From contig NZ_SRKZ01000002.1 of assembly GCF_004745865.1 (NCBI RefSeq), positions 1 through 64,000 on the forward strand: a stretch of DNA of 64,000 nt, read 5' to 3'. This document shows, piece after piece, positions 35,911 through 44,811 of this stretch. The DNA is from Hymenobacter wooponensis (lineage in GTDB: Bacteria; Bacteroidota; Bacteroidia; Cytophagales; Hymenobacteraceae). The first letter of the stretch is position 1, and each line of letters begins with the position of its first letter. The notes beneath the pieces were generated by a model. The model was not told where the DNA came from and ran no database searches. It saw nothing but the letters and a program-made list of their open reading frames with translations. The position numbers were made by a program, and so were the translations under genes.

Positions 35911-35929
35911 AACCTGCATAGGCACTAAC

Positions 35930-35958
35930 AAAGCTCCTCCATACAGAGGAGCTTTTTT
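35930..35958 (+). terminator. Terminator of the SDR gene
   Basis: A 10-bp stem (AAAGCTCCTC with GAGGAGCTTT) around a 6-base loop, then a run of T. Confidence 0.8.
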
Positions 35959-36021
35959 TGTTGTAAGGAGCGATTGAAAAGCAGATGTATCTGAAAGCTG
36001 TGCCACTGACGCAGCCGTGCC

Positions 36022-36029
36022 TATCTTTG
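36022..36029 (+). promoter_or_regulatory. Promoter -7 element (TATCTTTG) of the ferredoxin reductase gene
   Basis: An exact TAnnTTTG, identical to the tRNA-Arg element, 92 bases before the ATG at 36121. The -33 region is weak. The long leader holds nothing I can assign. Confidence 0.6.
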
Positions 36030-36120
36030 CACCCGCACTTGCGCACTAGCCCAACGTTTTTGCCTGGCTAGCTGTTATGAGCATGGCCATGGGCCGTTTG
36101 TTTGTTTTCACTTTTTGCTG

Positions 36121-37134
36121 ATGAATTCTATTTCCACCGATATCTGCATTATCGGGGCCGGCCCGGTGGGGCTGTTCGCCGTATTCGAAGCCGGATTGCT
36201 GAAACTGCGCTGCCACGTGGTGGATGCACTGCCCCAAGTGGGTGGTCAGCTCTCCGAGATATATCCGAAGAAGCCTATCTATGATATTCCGGGTTTCCCG
36301 GAAGTGCTGGCCGGAGACTTGGTGAGCAACCTCATGCGCCAGATTGAGCCCTTCCACCCCACATTTACCTTAGGTGAGCGGGTAGAGCGTTTTGCTAAGC
36401 TCGAGGATGGCTCCTTCCAGCTATTCACTACCGATGGCACCGAAATTCTGTGCAAAGCCATTGCTATTGCTGGTGGCCTAGGCTCGTTTGAACCGCGTAA
36501 GCCCGCCATCGAAAATCTGGAGAATTACGAAAGCGGCAAGGGCGTGTACTACATGGTGCGCGACCCCGAGACGTTCCGCGACAAGCGCCTGGTTATTGCT
36601 GGCGGCGGCGACTCCGCTCTCGACTGGACCATTTTCCTGGCTGATGTAGCGAAAGAGGTAACCCTGGTACACCGGGGCACCACGTTCCGCGGCGCCGCCG
36701 ACTCGGCTGAGAAAGTGAAAAACCTGCACGACGCCGGCAAAGTACGCTTAGTACTTTCTTCTAACGTTACGCACGTGCACGGCCCCGAGCAGCTAGAAGC
36801 CGTAACCATCACGCCTAATAGTGGCGAGCCGGAAACCCTGCACGTGGATAGCTTTATTCCGCTGTTCGGCCTTACCCCCAAGCTGGGCCCTATCGGTGAG
36901 TGGGGCCTAGAGCTGGAAGATGATGCCGTGAAGGTGAACACGGTGGACTATTCTACCTCGGAGCCCGGCATTTATGCTATCGGTGACATCAATACGTACC
37001 CCGGCAAGCTGAAGCTCATTCTCTGCGGCTTCCACGAGGCAGCGCTGATGTGCCAGGGCGCCTTTAAATACATCAACCCCGATAAAAAATACGTGCTCAA
37101 GTACACGACCGTAAACGGGGTACCCACCTTGTAA
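36121..37134 (+). CDS. Ferredoxin--NADP reductase, thioredoxin-reductase-like (type 2)
   Basis: 337 residues from the ATG at 36121. FAD-binding GAGPVGLFAVFEAGL at the N-terminus, PQVGGQLSEIYP, a second nucleotide site VIAGGGDSALDW for NADP, then GIYAIGDINTYPGKLKLILCGFHEAALM near the C-terminus, the FAD-contact motif. No CxxC is present in the NADP domain, so it is not a thioredoxin reductase. This fits the YumC-type ferredoxin/flavodoxin-NADP reductases. Its likely partner, a 2Fe-2S ferredoxin, is encoded next, 72 bases downstream, so the pair should move electrons between NADPH and ferredoxin. Confidence 0.9.
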   Translation: MNSISTDICIIGAGPVGLFAVFEAGLLKLRCHVVDALPQVGGQLSEIYPKKPIYDIPGFPEVLAGDLVSNLMRQIEPFHPTFTLGERVERFAKLEDGSFQLFTTDGTEILCKAIAIAGGLGSFEPRKPAIENLENYESGKGVYYMVRDPETFRDKRLVIAGGGDSALDWTIFLADVAKEVTLVHRGTTFRGAADSAEKVKNLHDAGKVRLVLSSNVTHVHGPEQLEAVTITPNSGEPETLHVDSFIPLFGLTPKLGPIGEWGLELEDDAVKVNTVDYSTSEPGIYAIGDINTYPGKLKLILCGFHEAALMCQGAFKYINPDKKYVLKYTTVNGVPTL

Positions 37135-37137
37135 TTG

Positions 37138-37198
37138 AGTTACCAGTTGCCGGTTGCCAGTACATGCTGTGCCAACCGGCAACTGGCAACCGGTAACT
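37138..37198. repeat. Imperfect palindromic repeat between reductase and ferredoxin genes
   Basis: Arms 37138-37158 and 37178-37198 are inverted repeats that differ at two positions. Each arm itself is built of short GTTRCC-like units in tandem (GTTACC, GTTGCC, GTTGCC). There is no T-run, so it is an unlikely full terminator. It could be an RNA-stabilising or attenuating hairpin within the operon, or a REP-like element. Confidence 0.6.
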
Positions 37199-37206
37199 GA
37201 TAAATT

Positions 37207-37533
37207 ATGACTGACGAAGTACGCGTATATGTAGAGGAGGCCCCTGGCCATCGGCGTGAGGTAATAGCGCCCACCGATATGGGCCTAAGCCTGATGGAAG
37301 TGCTGAAAGCTTCGGGTTACGACATTCAGGCTACTTGCGGTGGCATGGCCTTGTGTGGCACCTGCCATATTGAGGTACTGGCTGGCCCCGCTCTAGATGA
37401 GCCGTCGGATGAAGAGCTCTATATGCTAGAAAGCCTGCCTGTCATGAGCCAAGGCAGCCGTCTTTCCTGCCAGGTACGTGTTACATCGCGGCTTGATGGC
37501 CTAGTGCTACGCCTAATGCCTCAACAGGCCTAG
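37207..37533 (+). CDS. 2Fe-2S ferredoxin (adrenodoxin type)
   Basis: 108 residues. Cluster ligands C-x5-C-x2-C in ATCGGMALCGTCHIEVL and the fourth Cys in LSCQVRV about 35 residues later, the spacing of vertebrate/bacterial-type 2Fe-2S ferredoxins. Acidic surface (DEPSDEELYMLE) fits docking to a reductase. The last codons are GCC TAG, so the stop lies inside a GGCCTAG site. Electron carrier paired with the reductase encoded upstream; the downstream acceptor is not in the window. Confidence 0.92.
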   Translation: MTDEVRVYVEEAPGHRREVIAPTDMGLSLMEVLKASGYDIQATCGGMALCGTCHIEVLAGPALDEPSDEELYMLESLPVMSQGSRLSCQVRVTSRLDGLVLRLMPQQA

Positions 37534-37576
37534 AACGATTTCAGTAGGCAGGTTACTTGCCAAAGCAAGAGGCCTA

Positions 37577-37646
37577 GCCAGACGTAGAAAAAGCCACCGG
37601 GCCCACCTTCATGCAGGTGGGCCCGGTGGCTTTTTCTACGTCTGGC
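37577..37646. terminator. Bidirectional hairpin terminator, 32-bp perfect stem
   Basis: Positions 37577-37608 and 37615-37646 are exact complements with a 6-base loop. It lies between the convergent ferredoxin and Ser-rich protein genes. A GGCCTAG site abuts its left edge (37571-37577). Confidence 0.9.
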
Positions 37647-37652
37647 GCCAAC

Positions 37653-38129
37653 CTAGCGCCGACGATGAGTGCTCTTTTTAGAGCTGCTGGTTTTCTTTTT
37701 TGAGGAGCTGGAGCTGGACTTGCGCTTCGTGCTGCTACTGCGGTGGGAAGAGCTCGAACGATGACTGCTATGGCTAGAGCTGCTCCGATGCGACGAGGTA
37801 GAGCGCCTGTGGTACGTAGGCTTTGTCTCTACTTCTTCGGTTTTGGGAGCTGGAGTAGCTTCCAACGCCCGGGCAGTGGCCTCCACCGCTGGCTGAGTTG
37901 CTACTTCATCGTGTGCGGCTGCGCGCAGGGCAGCTGCTTGTTTACGCCGTACGGGCATCAAAAAATCCCGCTCAGCCCGCTCCTGGGCCGAAAGTTTTTC
38001 TTCCCCAGGCAGTGCAGTGGGTGTAACGGTAGCAGAAACCGAAGGCTGTTTTTCGCCCTGAGCCAGCACCGGAACACTGCCCAACAGCAGCCCGGCCATC
38101 AACACATATAGCTTACGCATCATCATCAT
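37653..38129 (-). CDS. Secreted Ser/Lys/Arg/His-rich low-complexity protein
   Basis: 158 residues from the first Met of MMMMRKLY. A longer frame starting at 38150 is ruled out because a promoter -7 element overlaps it. Signal peptide ending near PVLAQG. The middle is Ala/Glu/Pro-rich. The last ~50 residues are almost only Ser, Lys, Arg and His (runs such as HRSSSSHSSHRSSSS and KRKSSSSSSKKKTSS), strongly basic and disordered. I recognise no family. Such a tail might bind polyanions such as DNA, LPS or EPS in the envelope; this is inference. The serine run is encoded by mixed codons, so it is maintained at protein level. Confidence 0.7.
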   Translation of the reverse strand: MMMMRKLYVLMAGLLLGSVPVLAQGEKQPSVSATVTPTALPGEEKLSAQERAERDFLMPVRRKQAAALRAAAHDEVATQPAVEATARALEATPAPKTEEVETKPTYHRRSTSSHRSSSSHSSHRSSSSHRSSSTKRKSSSSSSKKKTSSSKKSTHRRR

Positions 38130-38147
38130 TCTGAAAGAGAAAGGCTG

Positions 38148-38178
38148 CAAAGGTAAGGCTCATAACTGTTAGACTCAA
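38148..38178 (-). promoter_or_regulatory. Promoter of the Ser-rich protein gene (TTG-N20-TACCTTTG)
   Basis: On the minus strand TTG (38176-38178) and TACCTTTG (38148-38155) are 20 bases apart, a full consensus promoter. The start point would be near 38141, just upstream of the MMMM start. Confidence 0.8.
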
Positions 38179-38330
38179 CCCCACTTCAGCTCGAACGGGC
38201 TCAATGCGCAGTTCATCTACTGAATAGCGCATTTTAACCACGAAAAAGCCTAAGTATCCTTCCGAAGATGATGCTCAGTGCAAGATTTTTTAGGTTCTGT
38301 AATCAGGCGAGAAGTGCGAGGGTTGCCTAG

Positions 38331-41300
38331 TTAAGGCTGCGGCGCAATCTGCACCCGCGTGCCCGCTGAATGAGCCGTAAATTCCGGGGCATATAGGCAC
38401 TGTAACTGCGAGAGGCCACCGCTGAAGTTACCGCTCTGTGCGGCGCGCAAGCGGTACTCAAAGGTGTGCGTGCCCTTCGGGAAATAGCTTATGAAGAAGT
38501 TGGTGGCCGCATCGCGCGGGCTTTCATAATAGCCTAGGCCACCTTGGTAGCGATAGCCGGAAGTCTGGCCAATAAGCTCTAGGCCTGCCGCCCGCTGGTC
38601 TTTAAGATGCATGTACTCCAAAGCGCGGTCGGAGCGTAACACGAGGCGCACCACCAGCACGTCGCCGACGCGCAGGGGCGTGGCCGCAGTAATGGGCTGG
38701 AGCACGGGGCCGCCGGCGGTACGCTGTTCCCGGTAGAGCTGGCGCTCTAGGCTCAGGGGTGTAGCGGCGGGCGTAATCTTATCTAGCTGCTCGAAATACT
38801 GCCAATAGAGTGCGCCCCAGGCCACTCCAGCTTCGGTCTTTTGCACAGTTACCTTGCCTTGGGCGGGTTTGATGTCGGCGGCCGCCCAAGTGGTTTTGAA
38901 GTAGCCCGTGCCAGCTTGCTGAGCAGTAGGCACTACGGGCTTCCCTCCTACAGACACCTGAATGGGCTGGGTAGGCTGGAGCCAGTCGGAGCCGCGTAGC
39001 AGAAGGGCGTAACAGGCATCGGCGGTGGCGCGGGTGCTTTCCCAGTTCTGGGTTTGCTTCTGTTTGAGCAGCCACAGCTTCATTTCATCTACTGACCTTT
39101 GATCGTTTTGCACCTCATCATAAGCCTCTATTAGGGTAGCCTGGGTTTCGGTGGGTGCCTCCTGCCAATAGTAGCCGCCACGCACCTCTTTCCAGTACGT
39201 GCCCATTTCCTCCGAATGCAGCGCATTTTCACTGAGTCCCTGCATAATAGTCTTTACAACGGCTGGCTGCTTCTTTTGCCGATGCAGACCTAGCACGATC
39301 TGAGCCTGCAAGTAGCGCGTCTGGGCTTGCCAATAGGTGGCGGCCTGCTCCTGATAGTAGGCCAGAGCCGGCTGCACATCTTTCGCTACGGCCTGAGCAG
39401 CCCAGAAGCTGCGCGCATACAAGGCCTGAATCTGTAGATCTGTTAGGTGGTTTTGCTTCAGGTCTACCTTAGGTTGCTTGCGCAGGGCGGTATAGTCGCG
39501 CGCTAGTTCACCATCGAGATAGCCCAGGGCCTTTTGCAGAATCTGCTGGGCTTCCGGCTGCTGGCGAGCATCGAAGGCGCCTAGCTTCTGCAGCTTGCCG
39601 AAACCGGCCACAATGAGCTGGGTGATGTACCGGTCGTCGGGCATGCGCTCAAACCACGGGAAGGCACCGTTGGGCTGCTGCATTCGAGCAAGCTTGGTGA
39701 GGGCACGGGCAATTTCAGCTTTGAGGCGGGGCTCATCGAACAGTTCCGCGAGGCGGCGGATGTGCTCGGTGTCCGTTTGAGCATCGCGCACCCAGGGCGT
39801 TTCCTGCAAGAGTAGATTTTTCAGCTCCTGGTTTTGCTCCAGCTTGCTAGTGAGGGCCGCTTTGTCGCCGGCCTGGGCGGCGCGTTGCCACTCGGCCAGC
39901 ATGGTTTTAAAGCGCGGATTGCTCTGCAGAATATTGGCAGCCAGTAAGTTGGCATAGAGACGGCTGAATACCTGCTCCGAGCACTCATAGGGGTATTCCA
40001 TTAGGTAAGGCAGGGCCTGCACAGCATACCAAGCTGGGTTGAGAGTCATTTCCAGTGTGAGCGAGTAGTTGCGGCGCGTGGCAGAGGTAGTGCTGGTCAA
40101 TTTCTTTAGCTCAAATTCCCGCGTAGCCGGCCCCACAACAGGCAGTTGCAGGCTTTCGGTAACGAGAGTCCGGTTGGGCAGCACCGGCAGTGTGTTTTCC
40201 TCGCCGTCCTGCACAGTTGCCAGTTTGTTCTGGCGGCGCTGCTTGCGCTGCTCTTTTCCTGAAAGCTGGGAACCAGCTCCGGTTACCTGCCCGGAGGCTA
40301 CCACGCGGTAAGTAATGGCTTCAATTGGCACCTGATTCTCGGCAGTTTCGGGGATGGTGAGGTCCCAGCCTAGGCCAGAGCTTTGGTTGGCTTTGAGGTC
40401 GAAGGCAACCTGGCCGGCGCTTTTCAGCAGCTTGCTATCGAGCGGCTGTTGGGTGCGGGCATCGAAGAGGAATAGTTGGGCCGTGCCACGCAGGGGCTGG
40501 TCGGTGAGGTTGCTGAGCTTGGCGGTGAGGCGCAGCTGGTCGCCCTCGCGGAAGAAGCGCGGGGCGTTGGGCGTCACCTGCAGCTGCTTCTGCGTTACCA
40601 GCTCACGGGTCAGTAGGCCACTGTGCAGCTGCTGGTCGTGGCCTAGGGCCAGCAGCTGCCAGCGCGTTACAGCTTCAGGCATCTGAAACTCCAGCATGGT
40701 TTCGCCCTGGGCATTGGTGCGCAGTGCGGGCATCCAGAAAGCCGTTTCCCGAAAATCCGTGCGGGCTTGCACGGCGGTCAGGTCGCGCTGCGGTTGCTTT
40801 TCTGTTGCGACGCTTCCTGTTATGCTTTGCCGCTGCTGGATGCCATAGCCTACTACCACGACTTCGTTTAGCTGCTTGGAGTCGGCTGCCATCATGGCGG
40901 CAGGAGCTGGTACGCTTGCACTACCTCTAATCCTGACGCTTACGCCTGCCGCTCGTCCAGATAGCGCCTGTTGTACTTCTAAACCCGATAAGTCAGCGTG
41001 GTTATCGGCATTGCCTTTTACAGAACGAGTAAAGAACTGCTCCAGATCTTCTCCATTAAACCCCCACATATTTAGATGAGGATAGGAAATTTTAGTAACT
41101 CGATCAAATACTTGATTAGACAAACTGTTTGACGCTTCCACTCCAAACCGCCCCTGCCAGGCTAGCAAGGCCGGATAATAGGGTTTGGGAAACTCCAGCT
41201 CCGTGAAGGAATGGGGCCGGAAAACATCCAGCGACTTATCGTAAAGCGTGGCCAACAGCTCCGCTTGAGCGGGCTTGCCGACTGTTTGGTGAATGGTGAC

Positions 41301-44300
41301 GCGCCAAGTTTCCTTCTGACCGGGCTGGAGCTTGTCGCGGAAGGAGGCGATGCTGAGCACCAGCGGCGCGGGCGGCGTAGCCACCTGCACGGTGGCTGAG
41401 CGCAGGTAGAGGCGGTTGTCGCGCACTTGGGTGAGGTGAACGTAGAGCTGATTGCCATCGAGGGCGGCGGTCACGGGTATTTCTACCACGCGCTGCTCTC
41501 CGGCCGCTAGCGTGAGCCACTCCTGGCGCAGGGTTTCGCCTTTGGCTTCGGCCTGCAACAGCACACGGGCGCCGGCTTCGGAGCTGCCTACCAGGAAGCG
41601 CGCAGGCTGGCCGGGCACCACGCTGTCCTGTAGGCTTACAAACCAATCGGGGGTGGGCACAGGCAGTTGCTTGCTGGTGGCTGAGTACAGCGTAAACCGT
41701 GCTTCCGCCGTAACCAGCGGCCCGCTTCCAACTGCCGGGGCAGTGGCTTCCAGCACGTAGCAGCCGGGCTGCTGCTGGCCTAGCGCCGTTTGTAGGCCAG
41801 GTAGCGCAGTGGTTTTCTCGGTATCGAAGGCCTGTTCCAGCACCAGCGTGCGGGCCCAGGTGCTGTTATTATCCTCCTGCCCATAGGCATCGAGCGGGAA
41901 CTGGCGCTTAAACTCGGCGCGGCTGAGGGCTTCCCGCTCGGGCCGGTCCCAGGCGCGGGGCCGTAGGCCAGTGGCGGGCGGCGTGAGGCGGTAGAGCTTC
42001 AGCTGGCCGCGGGCAGGCAGGGCCTCGCCGGTGGCGTTGGTGCTGAGCAGGCGCGGTATGGGCATCTGTTCGCGGTTGAGCAGAGCCGGCAGCTCCAGAC
42101 GCAGGGTTAGGGCGTTGGTGCCGAGGCTGATGCGCTGCTCGCCAGTACGGGTTTCGCCGGCCGCGTCGGTTACGTCGGCCGTTACCTCAAACACGTAGCC
42201 GGGCTGCCAGGGTCCGCGCTTTGCCTGGCCTAGAGCCTCCCCTTTCGCCGTGAACGTAATGCTGAAGCCACCCGCCGAATCAGTCTGGGCAGTGCCGTTG
42301 AGGATTTCCAGCTCTGGCTGACTGCCGCCGTAGCCCCGCCCGAAAAATGGCCAGAAGGTGCGGCGGACCACGCGGTACTGCACGGTGGCCCCATCAATGG
42401 GCTGGCCCGCGTAGGCCACTGCCTTGCCCCGCACCGTCACGGACTGGCCTAGGATGGGCGTGCCCTGCACCGGCTCAAACGTAACCTGGAACGTGGGGCG
42501 CTTGTAGTCTTCCACCGCAAAGCCTACGCTGCCCTCGTCGGTTTGCAGGCTCATTTCGCCGTTCAGTAAGCCAGTCGGGAGTACCAGGGAGCCGTGGAAA
42601 GAGCCGAAGTCGGAGGTGGTGAAGGGCAGCGTTTGCACAGTCTGCCCATTCACGTCTACGAGGCGCACGGACACAGCTTGCTTCGGGAGCAGTTGCGACT
42701 TGCCCGCGCGGGTTTCGGTCAGAATGCCTTTGAAATACAGCGTTTGGCCGGGCCGGTAGATGGCGCGGTCGGTGTAGAGGAAGGTGCGTCGCTGGGCCTG
42801 TTCCTGGTCCCGGTTGGGGCGACGCGGGCCATAGTAGCCGCTGCCCTCGGTCAGCAACGAATCGGACCCTTTGGTGAGTAGCACTGCCCGGAGCGCCGCG
42901 TTCTGGCCCATAGAGAGGCCTAGCGGAATCTGGAACTGTCCTTCGGCGGAAGTGGGCAGTTGCTTGCCGCGCTGCTGCTCATGGCGGCGAGCAGTTCCGT
43001 TAAAGTACTGAAAGAAAGGCAGCACTTGCACTCCGGCCAGCGCCTGCCCGCTCTGCCGATGCAGCACCAGCAGCTCCGGGCCCTCGGTAGCAGCAGCGTT
43101 GCGGCGGACCTGGCTCAGCTCACTCACCGTCAGGGTGGAGTAAACTGTAGTGAGGCCAGGCTGTTCTTTAGTAGAATTTTCGTTAGAAGTGCTCAGCACA
43201 ATCAGGTAGTGGCCTAGTGGCAGCGCAGGGCCGGCCTGCTGCACCGTGTGCGACTTATAATTGGCGGGGCTAGGCACGGTCAGGGCCCAAGTGGCGGCAG
43301 GCGCGGCGGCTAGGGCGCGGGCGTAGGTTTTGCGGAAGCTGGCGGTGGTGCCATCCGTGTCGCGGGGGCGTTCCAACTGGCGGATGGCCTGGGCCGTGGT
43401 GAGGCGGTAGGCCTTAGCATAAAGCATCGGCACGTTGCGCACGTTCAGCTTCAGCAGCCACGGCTGATTAGGCAACACAACATCCTCGGTTGTAAAATGC
43501 AGCTCTACGGCCTCCAGCCGAAGGCGTAAATCCCGCGCCAGCTGCGCTCCGCGCGACTTGGGGAAGCGCTTCTCGGCTTCCAGCGCCAACTCTCGGGCTT
43601 TGGAAGGCTGGCTTTGCTCCCAGGTTTGCGCTTCAGCCACCGTAAACTCGGCACTGATTGGCAGCGCTCGGAACGTTTCGGCGGCGCGTGCCAGCGCCCG
43701 GCGGTAGAGCGAGTCGACATCAGGGCGCTGGGTGAACTGCTTCACGAAGCGCAGGCGCTTCAGCTCCACATCGGCCAGGGCCGCCTGGTTTTTGGTATCC
43801 GTTAGTCGGAACTGGGTGAGTTGCTGCAGCACCCGCAAGGCATGGAACTGCCCATTGAGCGAGTCGGCTTTGGGGGCTTCCAGCTTGAGGCGGGCAAATT
43901 CTTCAGCTGGCCCAAATAACGCCGGGCGCGTCAACTCAAACTGCTCGGCGGGCCGCGTCACGTAAAACTCTTCGTTCTGAAGGCCATCCACGGCCCGTTG
44001 TGCCAGCAAATCATATAGCGTGGGGCGTAGAGCGCGACTTTCGGCGTCGCCGCCCCGCACGGCATAGCCTAACGCAGCCAGCTTCATTTGCTGCTGGCGT
44101 TGGGGCTCATCCATAAGAGAGGCGCGGTAATGCTGCACTACGGCGCTACCCAAGCGCGCGGCATCCCAGGTGCTGATGTCGTTGGCGCTGGCATCGGCTG
44201 AGTTGGGGGCGGTGCGGGTGCGGTCGTAGAGCTGATAGCGGTTCTGCTGGTAGTATTGCGCATAGAGCTGGCCTAGCAGGCTGTGCAAGATAGGCCTAGC

Positions 44301-44621
44301 CGGGAAAGGGGCTGTTTTCAGATTGACTTCTACCAGCGCAATAGCCTTTTCATCGGCATCCTCTTCCTTCACCTCCAGCAGGCGCAGCTTGTAGAGCAAG
44401 GCCCTAAGGTATTCTGGCGTGTCTTGCCGCTGGCGGGCAGCTTGATAAATGGGCTCTAGCAGTTTGCCGGCGGAAGTGGTCTGATCTTTCGCTAGCAGCT
44501 GATCAATCTTCTTCCAGGTAGCCGCATTATTACCGCCGCCTTTGCTAGGTGGGGTTGTTTGGGAAGAGCCAGTGGAGAACAACATCAGCAGGAGCAGTAA
44601 GCTGAACAGGAAGGAGCGCAT
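38331..44621 (-). CDS. Alpha-2-macroglobulin family protein with embedded SusC/RagA-like signature
   Basis: 2096 residues. Signal peptide ~1-20 without a lipobox. N-terminal ~550 residues are helical repeat-like and macroglobulin-like. The MG2 motif YTDRAIYRPGQTLYFKG lies near residue 610. The central alpha-2-macroglobulin motif (ETAFWMPALRT..., TRWQLLALG) lies near 1295-1330, and the thioester motif CSEQ with Cys near 1547 (bases 39972-39983) precedes a helical thioester domain with receptor-like end. It should trap proteases in the periplasm or at the surface. Odd: residues ~1209-1280 contain QQALSGRAAGVSVRIRGSAS and LNEVVVVGYGIQQRQSITG, near copies of the plug signature and TonB-box region of SusC/RagA receptors, placed between the macroglobulin units. 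No PBP1C-like gene is adjacent. Confidence 0.88.
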   Translation of the reverse strand: MRSFLFSLLLLLMLFSTGSSQTTPPSKGGGNNAATWKKIDQLLAKDQTTSAGKLLEPIYQAARQRQDTPEYLRALLYKLRLLEVKEEDADEKAIALVEVNLKTAPFPARPILHSLLGQLYAQYYQQNRYQLYDRTRTAPNSADASANDISTWDAARLGSAVVQHYRASLMDEPQRQQQMKLAALGYAVRGGDAESRALRPTLYDLLAQRAVDGLQNEEFYVTRPAEQFELTRPALFGPAEEFARLKLEAPKADSLNGQFHALRVLQQLTQFRLTDTKNQAALADVELKRLRFVKQFTQRPDVDSLYRRALARAAETFRALPISAEFTVAEAQTWEQSQPSKARELALEAEKRFPKSRGAQLARDLRLRLEAVELHFTTEDVVLPNQPWLLKLNVRNVPMLYAKAYRLTTAQAIRQLERPRDTDGTTASFRKTYARALAAAPAATWALTVPSPANYKSHTVQQAGPALPLGHYLIVLSTSNENSTKEQPGLTTVYSTLTVSELSQVRRNAAATEGPELLVLHRQSGQALAGVQVLPFFQYFNGTARRHEQQRGKQLPTSAEGQFQIPLGLSMGQNAALRAVLLTKGSDSLLTEGSGYYGPRRPNRDQEQAQRRTFLYTDRAIYRPGQTLYFKGILTETRAGKSQLLPKQAVSVRLVDVNGQTVQTLPFTTSDFGSFHGSLVLPTGLLNGEMSLQTDEGSVGFAVEDYKRPTFQVTFEPVQGTPILGQSVTVRGKAVAYAGQPIDGATVQYRVVRRTFWPFFGRGYGGSQPELEILNGTAQTDSAGGFSITFTAKGEALGQAKRGPWQPGYVFEVTADVTDAAGETRTGEQRISLGTNALTLRLELPALLNREQMPIPRLLSTNATGEALPARGQLKLYRLTPPATGLRPRAWDRPEREALSRAEFKRQFPLDAYGQEDNNSTWARTLVLEQAFDTEKTTALPGLQTALGQQQPGCYVLEATAPAVGSGPLVTAEARFTLYSATSKQLPVPTPDWFVSLQDSVVPGQPARFLVGSSEAGARVLLQAEAKGETLRQEWLTLAAGEQRVVEIPVTAALDGNQLYVHLTQVRDNRLYLRSATVQVATPPAPLVLSIASFRDKLQPGQKETWRVTIHQTVGKPAQAELLATLYDKSLDVFRPHSFTELEFPKPYYPALLAWQGRFGVEASNSLSNQVFDRVTKISYPHLNMWGFNGEDLEQFFTRSVKGNADNHADLSGLEVQQALSGRAAGVSVRIRGSASVPAPAAMMAADSKQLNEVVVVGYGIQQRQSITGSVATEKQPQRDLTAVQARTDFRETAFWMPALRTNAQGETMLEFQMPEAVTRWQLLALGHDQQLHSGLLTRELVTQKQLQVTPNAPRFFREGDQLRLTAKLSNLTDQPLRGTAQLFLFDARTQQPLDSKLLKSAGQVAFDLKANQSSGLGWDLTIPETAENQVPIEAITYRVVASGQVTGAGSQLSGKEQRKQRRQNKLATVQDGEENTLPVLPNRTLVTESLQLPVVGPATREFELKKLTSTTSATRRNYSLTLEMTLNPAWYAVQALPYLMEYPYECSEQVFSRLYANLLAANILQSNPRFKTMLAEWQRAAQAGDKAALTSKLEQNQELKNLLLQETPWVRDAQTDTEHIRRLAELFDEPRLKAEIARALTKLARMQQPNGAFPWFERMPDDRYITQLIVAGFGKLQKLGAFDARQQPEAQQILQKALGYLDGELARDYTALRKQPKVDLKQNHLTDLQIQALYARSFWAAQAVAKDVQPALAYYQEQAATYWQAQTRYLQAQIVLGLHRQKKQPAVVKTIMQGLSENALHSEEMGTYWKEVRGGYYWQEAPTETQATLIEAYDEVQNDQRSVDEMKLWLLKQKQTQNWESTRATADACYALLLRGSDWLQPTQPIQVSVGGKPVVPTAQQAGTGYFKTTWAAADIKPAQGKVTVQKTEAGVAWGALYWQYFEQLDKITPAATPLSLERQLYREQRTAGGPVLQPITAATPLRVGDVLVVRLVLRSDRALEYMHLKDQRAAGLELIGQTSGYRYQGGLGYYESPRDAATNFFISYFPKGTHTFEYRLRAAQSGNFSGGLSQLQCLYAPEFTAHSAGTRVQIAPQP

Positions 44622-44811
44622 AAGTCAGGAACGGATAGCAAAAGCAAGTTGGTAAAAAGTAGATGCCTCGTTCAGCTTGATTCCATAACAACGGCGGTAA
44701 AAAACATTGCCTCCGCCTGAAAATCAGCTATAAAATCACCGTAATCTGCTTGGCTACCTGCCTCGACAGTAGTACCTTTCTTAGGTATTACTACTTGGGT
44801 GCCGCTATATT

